Source: JBDROU01 sp043809745 [NCBI: bacterium]
GTDB taxonomy: Bacteria; Elusimicrobiota; JBDRMW01
Assembly (NCBI GenBank): GCA_043809745.1
Contig: JBDROU010000080.1
Location: forward strand, 52,628-116,627
Direction of reading: 5' to 3'
DNA: 64,000 bases
Part shown: positions 9,866 through 19,001 of the stretch, piece by piece
Numbering within the stretch: the first letter of the stretch is position 1
How the letters are laid out: the number at the start of each line of letters is the position of its first letter
Notes under the pieces: generated by a model
Told to the model about the DNA's origin: nothing
The model's database searches: none
The model's input: only the letters and a program-made list of their open reading frames with translations
Program-made: the position numbers and the translations under genes

Positions 9866-10969
9866 TCAGCTTTCCTGTAAGATTTTACCTAATTGTTCTG
9901 CGGATTTTCTCCAATTGAACTTATCAGTCTGCAAAAAACCCTTTTCCACACATCTATCCCTGAATATTTTATCATTATAAAACTTCATAATCAGTTCCGC
10001 TAGAGACCTATAATCATCCGGTTTTATTGCAGGAGCAGCCTCACCAGCGACTTCCGGAAGTGATGCTGCATCAGATACAACAACCGGTGTGCCGCAAGTC
10101 ATCGCTTCCAAAACAGGAAGACCAAACCCCTCGTACAATGAGGGAAAAAGAAACACCTCTGCAGAAGAATAAACATACGGCATCATCTCATCATCTAAAT
10201 ACCCGATTAAATGAATCCTGTCTTTAAGCGGACCTTTTATAAACTCTTTTTTTAATTGTTTTAACTTCCATCCAGACGGGCCAACACATACCAGATGATG
10301 AGGTATCTTATCCTTTATATGCGAAAAAGCTTTATAAACCGTAGAAAGATTCTTTCTGGGTTCAAAAGAACCAACTGTCAGCAAAAATGGGAATTCTATT
10401 TTTAAGCAACTGCGCAACTTATCATAGGCTATTTTTTTATCTATTCTTTTAATACTGGGATCTATTCCGCCATATACGACTCTTATCTTTTTCTTAGCCC
10501 CGGGAAACACCTCTACTATATCATTAGCTGTAGACTGAGAAATAGCAACAACTGCATCAGCTTTATTTACAGCATGCGGTAATAGAATCTTATTAATTAA
10601 GCGGTTAGAAAAAGACATTGTCTCAGGACATTTATACGCAACCAAATCATAAATTGTTACTACTGATCTGACTGAAGCGGGGAGATTCCAAGGCAGAGTA
10701 TTGAGCGATCCCCAAAAAACATCCAGCTTATCCTTTAAGATTAATTTTGGAAGAACTGAATGAATCCAAATACTGCCGGGCAGCCTGCCGCTGCCTGAAC
10801 GAACAATAATATCTTTGCTGTTATTTTCGGAAATTACCGGTTTATTTGAATATAGAATAAACGTATTATCAGAAGTTAATCTTAAATTATTTAACCAATT
10901 CCTAACAAACATTGATATTCCAGCTGGATACTTTACAGATAACGGTCTGGCATCAATCCCAATTCTCAT
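9866..10969 (-). CDS. Glycosyltransferase family 4 (mannosyltransferase-like)
   Basis: 367 residues, GT-B. The N terminus MRIGIDARPLS with a glycine-rich loop near residue 17, the central VGSFEPRKNL and the C-terminal EGFGLPVLEAMTCGTPVV are typical of GT4 mannosyltransferases such as WbdC-type proteins. The start overlaps the stop of the flippase gene (ATGA), so the two are probably coupled. It likely adds one sugar of the repeat unit before export. Confidence 0.88.
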   Translation of the reverse strand: MRIGIDARPLSVKYPAGISMFVRNWLNNLRLTSDNTFILYSNKPVISENNSKDIIVRSGSGRLPGSIWIHSVLPKLILKDKLDVFWGSLNTLPWNLPASVRSVVTIYDLVAYKCPETMSFSNRLINKILLPHAVNKADAVVAISQSTANDIVEVFPGAKKKIRVVYGGIDPSIKRIDKKIAYDKLRSCLKIEFPFLLTVGSFEPRKNLSTVYKAFSHIKDKIPHHLVCVGPSGWKLKQLKKEFIKGPLKDRIHLIGYLDDEMMPYVYSSAEVFLFPSLYEGFGLPVLEAMTCGTPVVVSDAASLPEVAGEAAPAIKPDDYRSLAELIMKFYNDKIFRDRCVEKGFLQTDKFNWRKSAEQLGKILQES

Positions 10970-12399
10970 ACGTTGCGCTCTTTAAACGATATAATAAACT
11001 CTCTTATTTCCTTAAGATGTATAACTCTTAATGGAATTAAACATCCATAAAATATTAAAAAGCCTGCTAAAATCCCTAATAAATCATATTTGAAATCTAT
11101 AAATACCAGCAAACAACTCATTAAAACTCCCGCCAATACAACCCTAACAAATTTCCACAATACAAGACGGTTTATCACCCACCGTTTCGCAGCTATTGCA
11201 AGAACTAAAAACAATACAACATGCGTCGCAAGAAGCATAATAGAAGATCCCACATAACCAGATACCGGTATCAACAAAATATTGCCGGTAATATTTATAA
11301 GCGTTGCAGCCAAGCTCGAATAACCGATAATCTTCTGCTTATTAGCCGCAATTAGCACAGAAGCAGGTATAGTAAGAGCAAAAAGGAATGGAATCGCGCA
11401 AGCTAAAATGGATAAAGCAGTCTCTCCCCCATCATATTTTGATCCATATAAAAGATTCATAACCCAATCAGCTTTTATTATAAGCGCTATGGACATCGGT
11501 AAACTTAAAATCAACATAAAAGCGCTTGCCTGAGCCGATGCAGCTATAACCCTGTCATCATCTTGAAATACATATCTTGCAAAATACGGCAAAGCTACAT
11601 TTTGAAAAACTGTTGGTATAAATACAAGGGTTTCAAATAACTTAAACGCAGAGTTATATATACCGGTTTCAATATCTCCTTTCATCTTGGACAATAATAT
11701 GGTGTCTATCCGCATATAAATAGTCATAAACACTCCGGATAATGCCAACGGCCACGAATTCTTAATTCTTTTGAGGAAAAAACTCCAGCTGAACTTCACA
11801 TTAAACTTAAAGAAATATTTATTAATGAAATACAACCCGGTTATACTCCCTAAAACCGATGAACCAGCAATAATCATAATAATATTGAATAAAGCCGCAT
11901 TGAAGTAAATTGCGGTAAACCCAATGATATATAATAATGTCCTGTAAATAAGAGTATTCCAAAGTACGAAATGCAACTTCTCATATGCTGTAAAAAGCGC
12001 GTTAGAACCGTCTATAAGAGAATTTGCCACCATCCATATGGAAGCCGCAACTATTATCCTTTTCGTATCAGCGGGAAATGAAATTAATTGCGCAGTTATA
12101 AAAATTAAGATTACAGCCGCAAGCGCGCTGATTAATTTTATGGATAAAAACTTTTCCCAGTATTCATTCGCGATGCTTCTTTCCTTGCCAATGTCCCTAA
12201 CCAATAATGTATGTAATCCAAAATCTGTAAAAATGTAAAAAATGTTTACCAAAGCAAATGATACAGCATATTTACCGAATGCTTCCGCGCCAAATACCCG
12301 CGCGACACATAGCACTAAGACAAGCATACCGATTTTTGAATATAAATCAGAAAATAGTTTTAATCCAAAATTCCCAGCTATTCGGCTGGCGTTTTTCAT
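10966..12399 (-). CDS. wzx: Polysaccharide flippase (Wzx/MATE-type)
   Basis: 477 residues with about 12-14 hydrophobic helices and little soluble sequence, beginning ASRIAGNFGLKLFSDLYSK as in the polysaccharide-export flippases. It would move the undecaprenyl-linked repeat unit from the cytoplasmic to the periplasmic face of the inner membrane. It is the only flippase in the window. Both ends are coupled: its ATG overlaps the stop of the GT2 gene, and its TGA overlaps the start of the GT4 gene. Confidence 0.9.
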   Translation of the reverse strand: MKNASRIAGNFGLKLFSDLYSKIGMLVLVLCVARVFGAEAFGKYAVSFALVNIFYIFTDFGLHTLLVRDIGKERSIANEYWEKFLSIKLISALAAVILIFITAQLISFPADTKRIIVAASIWMVANSLIDGSNALFTAYEKLHFVLWNTLIYRTLLYIIGFTAIYFNAALFNIIMIIAGSSVLGSITGLYFINKYFFKFNVKFSWSFFLKRIKNSWPLALSGVFMTIYMRIDTILLSKMKGDIETGIYNSAFKLFETLVFIPTVFQNVALPYFARYVFQDDDRVIAASAQASAFMLILSLPMSIALIIKADWVMNLLYGSKYDGGETALSILACAIPFLFALTIPASVLIAANKQKIIGYSSLAATLINITGNILLIPVSGYVGSSIMLLATHVVLFLVLAIAAKRWVINRLVLWKFVRVVLAGVLMSCLLVFIDFKYDLLGILAGFLIFYGCLIPLRVIHLKEIREFIISFKERNV

Positions 12400-13280
12400 A
12401 CAACCTCTTTATTACCGTGCAACAAACCTTTAATCATAGATGATATGCCTTTTATTTGAAAATAAACAATATAACGAAACATATCCCGGCACGCAATCAA
12501 CGGAAATATTACAAACTTAAAGAAATAAAAGTTAAGCTTCTTTGCATTTTTATTTACGAGCAATAATCTATTCCTCCAACGAAAAAAAGATGAAAAATAT
12601 GAATACTCACTTCCAGCACTTTGTGAAATTTTATGATCAATAATAAAGTCAGGGTAGTATTGAATTAGATAATTATTTCTTTTTGCTCTTAAACATATAT
12701 CTACATCTTCTAAATACATAAAGTACTTCTCATCAAAATATCCGATAATTTCTAACAACTCGGTTCGTATAAGCATCGCGCATCCGGAAACGAAATCAAC
12801 GCTTGCTTCGTTCTCATACTGGCCCCTATCTTCCTCATTAATGCCCCTGTTGCGGCAAAAACCTCGCCATATAGCTACCTGCCCGCCAGCCGACCAAATC
12901 TTACCGGTTGAATAGCTAATTATTTTCGGCCCCAAAATGCCTATTTTTTTATTTTTATCCATGAAATTCAACAATGCTCTTAAATCCCCGCTTTTAACAG
13001 CAGCATCATTGTTTACGAGGAATATATATCTGGGATTATATTTGCTAATCGAATGTTTAATCGCAATATTATTACCCTTGCAAAAACCACTGTTTGTTGA
13101 ATGAAATATAAAATCCACTTCTCTGAACTCACAAGCAAGTTTTTCAATTGACCTGTCTCTAGAACCATTGTCGAGAAGTACAATCTTTTTCTCCCCATCA
13201 GCATATCTACTTAAGGATATTAAGCATTCTTCCGTTAATAACGTATTTTCATAGTTTATTACAATAAAAACTAATTCCAT
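12396..13280 (-). CDS. Glycosyltransferase family 2 (rhamnosyltransferase-like)
   Basis: 294 residues, GT-A fold inverting enzyme. The N-terminal FIVINYEN, LLDNGSRDRS and FLVNNDA (the DxD-equivalent region) and the later FMYLEDVDICLRAKR are typical of WbbL-like rhamnosyl/galactofuranosyl transferases. A hydrophobic, probably amphipathic C-terminal part may hold it to the membrane. dTDP-rhamnose genes lie in the same window (58-63 kb), so rhamnose is a reasonable donor, but this is inference. Confidence 0.88.
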   Translation of the reverse strand: MELVFIVINYENTLLTEECLISLSRYADGEKKIVLLDNGSRDRSIEKLACEFREVDFIFHSTNSGFCKGNNIAIKHSISKYNPRYIFLVNNDAAVKSGDLRALLNFMDKNKKIGILGPKIISYSTGKIWSAGGQVAIWRGFCRNRGINEEDRGQYENEASVDFVSGCAMLIRTELLEIIGYFDEKYFMYLEDVDICLRAKRNNYLIQYYPDFIIDHKISQSAGSEYSYFSSFFRWRNRLLLVNKNAKKLNFYFFKFVIFPLIACRDMFRYIVYFQIKGISSMIKGLLHGNKEVV

Positions 13281-13286
13281 AAATAC

Positions 13287-14741
13287 TTAAGTCCCTTTTT
13301 GATTTTCTGCATTTTGTGCCCATATAACAGCCACAAGATACCAGAACAATAGCGAGACTTCCAGATTGACTATCTGGTTGCCTATGTTAAAAAGCAAAAG
13401 CATAAAAATAAAAAGCATACTCACAACAAAAGTATAAAACTCTTTTGATTTAATATTTTTAACAGCCTTAATCGCTGTTTTTATAAGGATCCAAACCATA
13501 ATTAAAAATACAAAGATACCCATTTCAGCTGCGATTTGAATGTACAGATTGCAGGCCCCTTCATTTGGCGTATGAAGGTAAAATCTCCCCTTTCTCAGCA
13601 CATCTGGCAAAACCAACAAATACCTTCCTATTCCAGTGCCGCTTAAAGGATTTTCCTTGAATATATATGCTCCCACTTTCCAGTAAGGCAGCCTGTCTTT
13701 ATACAAAAATGAATATGAGAAACCTTCTCTCTGATTTTCAGAATAAAATGTTTCAGCAATTCTTTTCAATCCAGTATTATCTGTAAATGATAGAACTAAA
13801 ATAAATAAAGCGAAAATAAACAGCCCCGCCTTCCGCTTCTCTTTAAATTTTTCAATTAGTTCTTTCCTCTTTTTAAGGAACATCACTAATACCATAAAAA
13901 CTAAGCATACAAGTGCCGATCTTGTGCCTGATTGTATCATAAGAAAAATAAGAGCAAAGATAAGTAAAATCTTCAATTCGCTAAACCGATTTTTTTTACA
14001 GCTTAACCAGTAGGCAATAAGCAGCGGAATGGCGATTATCAAGAAATATGCAAGAGCATTGGGGTCAGAAAATGTTGCATTAATACGAAATTCATTAATA
14101 AACAGCGTTTGATTGACAAAATGCAAATTAAAATATTTCTGTATGATTCCTATTATTATAGCTCCAACTAAACTAATACTCATCCAGGAAATTAGTTTAC
14201 TTTGATTATTGAATCTGCGGATAAAATCGTACAGATAGAGAGTAAAGAAACAACCACTGCTCCATATAACAAAACCAAGGACTATCCAACCATAGGCATG
14301 GGCAAGGTTCACCCTCCTGCCTTCATATAGAATAACAACTTCTTTAGTCCAATTAGGAATCTCGCCAATATATTGCCAAAAAGAGAATATCTCAGATATC
14401 AGCGCACCAACAATTAGAACAAGAAAAACTTTATATAGTGGATGTAAAATAACAGCAAGCTTATTCTTTCTCAGATATGCCTGATATCCAATTAGCCATC
14501 CAATCAGTACTAATATTGTTATAGAAATTATAGGTTTTGAAGACAGAAGATTACTTAGTAATCCCGAGAGCACTAATAGGCAAAATAAGGATTTTAAGCC
14601 GTATTCAGGATTTCGATAAGAAAGAACCCCAAGCGAAATACTCAATGGTATTCCAACCCACAAAACACTGCCCGTAAAACAGCTTATGGCAACAGATTGA
14701 ATAATAAATATGCATAAAAGGAAAAACAAATGAAATTGCAA
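13287..14741 (-). CDS. wzy: O-antigen polymerase/ligase family membrane protein (Wzy or WaaL)
   Basis: 484 residues, mostly hydrophobic, with about 12 helices and a large periplasmic loop near 320-400 holding PYWKVGAYIFKENPLSGTGIGR and HTPNEGACNLYIQ, the region conserved in the Wzy_C/O-antigen ligase superfamily. It would polymerise repeat units or ligate them to an acceptor in the periplasm. The start is a TTG with a GAGGG ribosome site seven bases upstream; no better ATG is in frame. A second protein of this superfamily is at 20161-21486. Confidence 0.85.
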   Translation of the reverse strand: MQFHLFFLLCIFIIQSVAISCFTGSVLWVGIPLSISLGVLSYRNPEYGLKSLFCLLVLSGLLSNLLSSKPIISITILVLIGWLIGYQAYLRKNKLAVILHPLYKVFLVLIVGALISEIFSFWQYIGEIPNWTKEVVILYEGRRVNLAHAYGWIVLGFVIWSSGCFFTLYLYDFIRRFNNQSKLISWMSISLVGAIIIGIIQKYFNLHFVNQTLFINEFRINATFSDPNALAYFLIIAIPLLIAYWLSCKKNRFSELKILLIFALIFLMIQSGTRSALVCLVFMVLVMFLKKRKELIEKFKEKRKAGLFIFALFILVLSFTDNTGLKRIAETFYSENQREGFSYSFLYKDRLPYWKVGAYIFKENPLSGTGIGRYLLVLPDVLRKGRFYLHTPNEGACNLYIQIAAEMGIFVFLIMVWILIKTAIKAVKNIKSKEFYTFVVSMLFIFMLLLFNIGNQIVNLEVSLLFWYLVAVIWAQNAENQKGT

Positions 14742-14808
14742 GATTTCCCTCTTCAGGACACAATCATAATGGAATTTGCTTTAAATAGAATGAATCTATA
14801 TAAAAATA

Positions 14809-15861
14809 TCAGCGCTTTTTCGAACGAGCTTTTTTACTTTCCCGTACTGCAGAAGACATGCCAGGACCAAAACGCGCGGACTTATCTATTCTGTTCCAAT
14901 TATTCTTAAACCAAGAAATAGTTTGCTTTAAACCTTCATTAAATGATGTCTTCGGCTTATATCCCATTAATCTGTTAGCCAGATCAACAGAAGCGCAAAG
15001 CCGTGACTTTGTATCCCACTTTCTTTTTTCTATAAAATAAATCCCTGCTTTATTATTAAGATTCTTATTAATCATTCTCGCAAGATCGATTATCTTTGTC
15101 TCTTTCCCGCTTGCAAGGTTCATCTCTTTTCCGACTGCCTTTTCAAAAAAACCAGCTCTCAGAAGGCCGTCAACAATATCTCCAACAAAAGTAAAATCCC
15201 TGGTTTCGTCGCCGGTACCAGTGATAGGCAGAGGCCGGGATTTCATAGCCCAATATACAAAATTTGGGATTACATTTCGGTACTGACCAGGAATCTCCCC
15301 AGGCCCATAAGAATTAAAGAATCGAGTCTTAACAACCGGCAGATTATAGTGATGGAGAAAGAAGTTGCAGTACAACTCACCAAGCATCTTAGTTATTTGA
15401 TAAGGACTGCTTAAATGCAACGACATAAACTCCTCGCGCAGCGGTAAAGGAGCAGAACTGCCATAGATCGAACATCCTGATGAAGCGTAAATAAAACGTT
15501 TAATTTTAGCCAGTTGCGAGTAGCGCAAAAGTTTTAATGTTCCCATTCCATTTACAGCAAGATCTCTTTCAGGATGATCAACGGAATTCTGGTTAGCAAA
15601 AAAAGCCGCTAAGTGGAAAACATAATCCGGCCCTTCTAAAAAGGCTCTCTTTAATTTTTCCTCATCCAGTATATCACCTTCAGCAAAAAGAATATTTTTG
15701 TTGGAAGGCAGATTCCAAATCTCAGCTGAAGAAAGATCATCCATAACCATCACCATTTTTGCGCCAAGTTCTGATAGCGACTTAACAAGATTACTGCCTA
15801 TAGCGCCAGCTCCACCGGTAACAAGCACCTTCTTATCTTTATAGAATTCCTTATAATCCAT
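14809..15861 (-). CDS. NAD-dependent epimerase/dehydratase (extended SDR) with basic tail
   Basis: 350 residues. The NAD-binding GGAGAIGSN is followed by HLAAFFANQNS, the catalytic YQITK in SSPYQITKMLGE, and the RDFTFVGDIVDG substrate region, as in UDP-glucose 4-epimerase/dTDP-glucose dehydratase-like proteins. The last 12 or so residues are strongly basic (RESKKARSKKR), unlike its SDR paralogues here. A GAGGAAG ribosome site supports the start. Substrate unknown; it lies between a polymerase gene and the WecG/TagA-type transferase gene. Confidence 0.82.
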   Translation of the reverse strand: MDYKEFYKDKKVLVTGGAGAIGSNLVKSLSELGAKMVMVMDDLSSAEIWNLPSNKNILFAEGDILDEEKLKRAFLEGPDYVFHLAAFFANQNSVDHPERDLAVNGMGTLKLLRYSQLAKIKRFIYASSGCSIYGSSAPLPLREEFMSLHLSSPYQITKMLGELYCNFFLHHYNLPVVKTRFFNSYGPGEIPGQYRNVIPNFVYWAMKSRPLPITGTGDETRDFTFVGDIVDGLLRAGFFEKAVGKEMNLASGKETKIIDLARMINKNLNNKAGIYFIEKRKWDTKSRLCASVDLANRLMGYKPKTSFNEGLKQTISWFKNNWNRIDKSARFGPGMSSAVRESKKARSKKR

Positions 15862-15880
15862 TTCTTCCTCCTATTTCATA

Positions 15881-16651
15881 TTATTTAGATTTGACTTGCA
15901 AAATTTTCTTTAATAAATCCTTGAGCACCAGTCCGATAAATATTGCATTTGTAAAAACATACCTCTTCCACAATCTCCTCGGTTCTTGAATAAACCTGAA
16001 AAACCACTCCAATCCAATGGCGCTTACCCACTTTGGCGCTAACTGGCATTTTCCTGCAACAATATCTATCGTGCCGCCAACACCAATATATACTGGAACA
16101 TTGATATTACTAAAATTTTTATTAATAAAACTCTCCTTTAACGGCGAACTCATAGCAGCCAGTAAAATGTCCGGCTTTTTATCTTTTATATCCTGAACTA
16201 TCTTTTCATCTTTCTCGAAATCAAAATACCCGTTATGATAGCCTACGATATTTATTCCCGGGTATTTCTGCCTTAAATTTTTCACCGCGTTATTTAGAAT
16301 TTCATCTTTTGCTCCTAAAATATAAAAGGAATACCCTTTACTTGCCTTTAATTCAAAGAAACGAAATGTTAATTTGGCCGCACTTACTGCTTCCTTAATT
16401 TTATTTCCAAGAAATCTGGCAGCGTAACAACCCACATAGCTGTCAATCATTAACAGATCTGATCTGTTATAAACATCCTTTAATAATTGTTCTTTTTGAG
16501 CGCGAACGATTAACTCCGCTGCTGTTGTAAAGACCAAATGAGGAGTTTTTGATTTAACAAATGACTCAACAGCATCTACAGCTTCATCCAGATTCAAATT
16601 ATTAAAGTTTAATCCTAAAAAATTAATCTTTTCAGCGGCAGAATTTAACAT
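15881..16651 (-). CDS. WecG/TagA/CpsF family glycosyltransferase (GT26)
   Basis: 256 residues. Members usually add N-acetylmannosamine(uronic acid) or another sugar to the first lipid-linked sugar at the membrane. Recognisable elements are VFTTAAELIVRAQ, LLMIDSYVG, FYILGAKDEIL, the conserved IGVGGTIDIVAGK and the C-terminal GLEWFFRFIQEPRRLWKRY, which is characteristic of the family. The usual TxNA motif reads TTAAE, DGxG reads DSYVG and PxQE reads PLKES, so it is a diverged member. Its start overlaps the stop of the upstream fusion oxidoreductase by 7 bp. Confidence 0.88.
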   Translation of the reverse strand: MLNSAAEKINFLGLNFNNLNLDEAVDAVESFVKSKTPHLVFTTAAELIVRAQKEQLLKDVYNRSDLLMIDSYVGCYAARFLGNKIKEAVSAAKLTFRFFELKASKGYSFYILGAKDEILNNAVKNLRQKYPGINIVGYHNGYFDFEKDEKIVQDIKDKKPDILLAAMSSPLKESFINKNFSNINVPVYIGVGGTIDIVAGKCQLAPKWVSAIGLEWFFRFIQEPRRLWKRYVFTNAIFIGLVLKDLLKKILQVKSK

Positions 16652-18807
16652 ATTTGAAATAAATCCTTATTATTTATTTCAACTGGCAAGCAGGTATTAA
16701 TTGACTCTTCAATCTTAAAAGTTATGTACGTAGTCATAGCAATTTCCTTAAATGGTATTAAAGATTTTCCGTCTCCAGTCTTCAAAGAGTCAATATACGA
16801 GTTTAATTCATTCGCGTGTCCAATATCACGGCTGAACAGCCTTTTACTGGCAGATCTCCCCGACCGGCTATAAACGGCCTTATTAAAATTATCAATTGCT
16901 ACTGCGGAATTCTCCCCAAATATCTCTATTCTTTCTCTGGGAAAAGAAGCATCCCCCTCAGTTGAGTAATCAATCATGCCAATTGATCCATCCTTGTACT
17001 TAATTATTAGTGAAACATCATTCCCCGTTTCACTTAGATTAGATGCAGCAGCATAAACCTCCATTGGCGCTGACTGAATAAGAAACTGCAATAAGTCGAC
17101 AAAATGGCAAACTTCACCAATAATCCTTCCGCCGCCTACATATTTGTCTAGTAACCAATGATCCTTGGGCAAGGATCCAGCATTTACCCTATAGTGAACA
17201 TGCAGCGGCCCTATTCGATTAGAAAAAAATGATTTCGCAGTTGTTAGCAAATTAGAAAAACGCCTATTAAAACCTGCCATTAATGAATGTTTATCCTCAT
17301 CATAGATTCTAACAATTTCGCTTAGTTCATCTTTATTAATACATAGCGGTTTCTCTACAAACACACTCTTGCCCTTTTTCAAAGCTTCCACTACCATCTT
17401 TCCATGCAAGTTGTGCCTTGTAGTTATAAAAACTACATCTATTGATTCATCGTTTATTATTTTATAACTATCTGTTGTTGAGTAATTAAAACCAAATTTC
17501 TCCGCAGCGCTTTTTGCATTCAAACCTCTTCCAGCAGCCACCCCGACTAAATTAACGTCATCTCTTCTTCGCAAAGAAGGCAAGAGATATCCTTGCGCAA
17601 AATTACCAGCGCCGAGAAATCCGATATTCAATCCTTTTATTTGTGCTTTTTGTGAAATGGAAACCACTCCCGATTTCACAGGATTCTCATTATAATTAAA
17701 TAAAACACCAAAATAACTTTCTTTCCCGCTGCTTATTAACTTATAAGCATTTTGAGCCTCATTAAGGTTAAATCTATGTGTTATCAAAGGCTTTAGAAGG
17801 ATCTTATTTTTAGCAACAAGCGAAAGAAACTCGGCCATTGTTTCATTAACCGTTTTTGGCATATATCCATAAGGATACCAATGATTTTTATTCTCTTTAT
17901 AATAAAGATCAGCTCCAAAACTCCTGGAAATCATAAAGGTTATCTCTTTTTCATAATACTCCTTCCTTGGGATACATATAGGCATCGCCCCTACCAGTAT
18001 TACCCTTCCTTTATTCTTGACTATTTGACCCGCGACTTCCAACGGCTGACTGGTCTTGCTTGCCGCAGCAACAATAACCGCATCTGCTAAATTTCCGTTC
18101 GTGAAGCTCTTAACTAAAGACAAAACATCATCATTCAGCGGGTTACAACCGTAATCAAGCCCCAAATTCCTGGCTGTCTGAATCTTCTGATTATCAATAT
18201 CAACACCTAATACGGTGCACCCTTTTGATTTGAGTATCTGCATCACCAGCTGTCCAATCAGCCCTAATCCAATAACAACAACGGACTCTCCCTCTTTTAT
18301 CATTGCAGAATCTACAGAATGAAGCGCTATCGAACCTAATCCGGCAAATGATGCCTCATCAAAATCAACATTTTCAGGCACATTGGCAGCATAATCTGGA
18401 AATATAGAGTTGACCTCAGAATGCGCAGCTGATCCTTCACCAACGCAGGCTACCCTATCTCCAACCTTAAAGTTTTTAACTCCTGCACCTCTATCTCTCA
18501 CAATCCCCGCGCAACTATATCCAAGACTAACAGGACTATCAAGCCTGTTCATAGCCTTCTTTATTGTAAAAACGATGCCCTCCTGTTTTATATTTGCAAA
18601 AATTGTTTTCACCAGATCCAGTCTTGTGAAGGCTTTTTCAATTATATTCATCTTTGCAGTTTCTATCTTTGTTCTCTCGGTTCCAGCGCTGATAAGCGAA
18701 GCCTTTGTTTCTACCAACAAACTATTCGGAACTCCTATTGGATCCGGAACTTCCTCTACTTTTAATGCACCTGTCTTATAATTTTGGACAACCTGTTTCA
18801 ATTCCAT
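16645..18807 (-). CDS. Bi-domain oxidoreductase: zinc-type MDR dehydrogenase fused to Gfo/Idh/MocA
   Basis: 720 residues. Residues 1 to about 370 form a medium-chain dehydrogenase with the Rossmann loop GLGLIGQLV; from about 390 a Gfo/Idh/MocA oxidoreductase begins (GFLGAGNFAQGYL) and carries its EKPLCINKDEL active-site motif and a C-terminal GGGRIIGEVCHFVDLLQF. Such fusions occur in polysaccharide clusters and are thought to oxidise/reduce or epimerise a sugar in two steps, but the reaction is not established. The start is ATG with TAGGAG. The 194 bp gap upstream is AT-rich and contains no gene and no convincing promoter. Confidence 0.87.
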   Translation of the reverse strand: MELKQVVQNYKTGALKVEEVPDPIGVPNSLLVETKASLISAGTERTKIETAKMNIIEKAFTRLDLVKTIFANIKQEGIVFTIKKAMNRLDSPVSLGYSCAGIVRDRGAGVKNFKVGDRVACVGEGSAAHSEVNSIFPDYAANVPENVDFDEASFAGLGSIALHSVDSAMIKEGESVVVIGLGLIGQLVMQILKSKGCTVLGVDIDNQKIQTARNLGLDYGCNPLNDDVLSLVKSFTNGNLADAVIVAAASKTSQPLEVAGQIVKNKGRVILVGAMPICIPRKEYYEKEITFMISRSFGADLYYKENKNHWYPYGYMPKTVNETMAEFLSLVAKNKILLKPLITHRFNLNEAQNAYKLISSGKESYFGVLFNYNENPVKSGVVSISQKAQIKGLNIGFLGAGNFAQGYLLPSLRRRDDVNLVGVAAGRGLNAKSAAEKFGFNYSTTDSYKIINDESIDVVFITTRHNLHGKMVVEALKKGKSVFVEKPLCINKDELSEIVRIYDEDKHSLMAGFNRRFSNLLTTAKSFFSNRIGPLHVHYRVNAGSLPKDHWLLDKYVGGGRIIGEVCHFVDLLQFLIQSAPMEVYAAASNLSETGNDVSLIIKYKDGSIGMIDYSTEGDASFPRERIEIFGENSAVAIDNFNKAVYSRSGRSASKRLFSRDIGHANELNSYIDSLKTGDGKSLIPFKEIAMTTYITFKIEESINTCLPVEINNKDLFQIC

Positions 18808-19001
18808 TACTCCTAAAATAAAATTAATAATAAGTTATAATTTTATAATATTATTACTCAAAATGATACTTCTTTTTACACAAATTATAGATCATTTCTA
18901 GGGCTACTAAAATCCCCAGAACCAAGATTTATATGCCATGTTTGATTACCCAGTCTAGTTAAGGTTTTTTCTTAAGAATGATTTTTGCACAGTCTAAAGT
19001 A

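Noticed and set aside
18808-19001. Promoter in the 194 bp gap before the fusion oxidoreductase
   Set aside because: TTGAGT is present on the minus strand but the best -10 at 17-18 bp matches only about half of TATAAT; no convincing site or small gene is seen.
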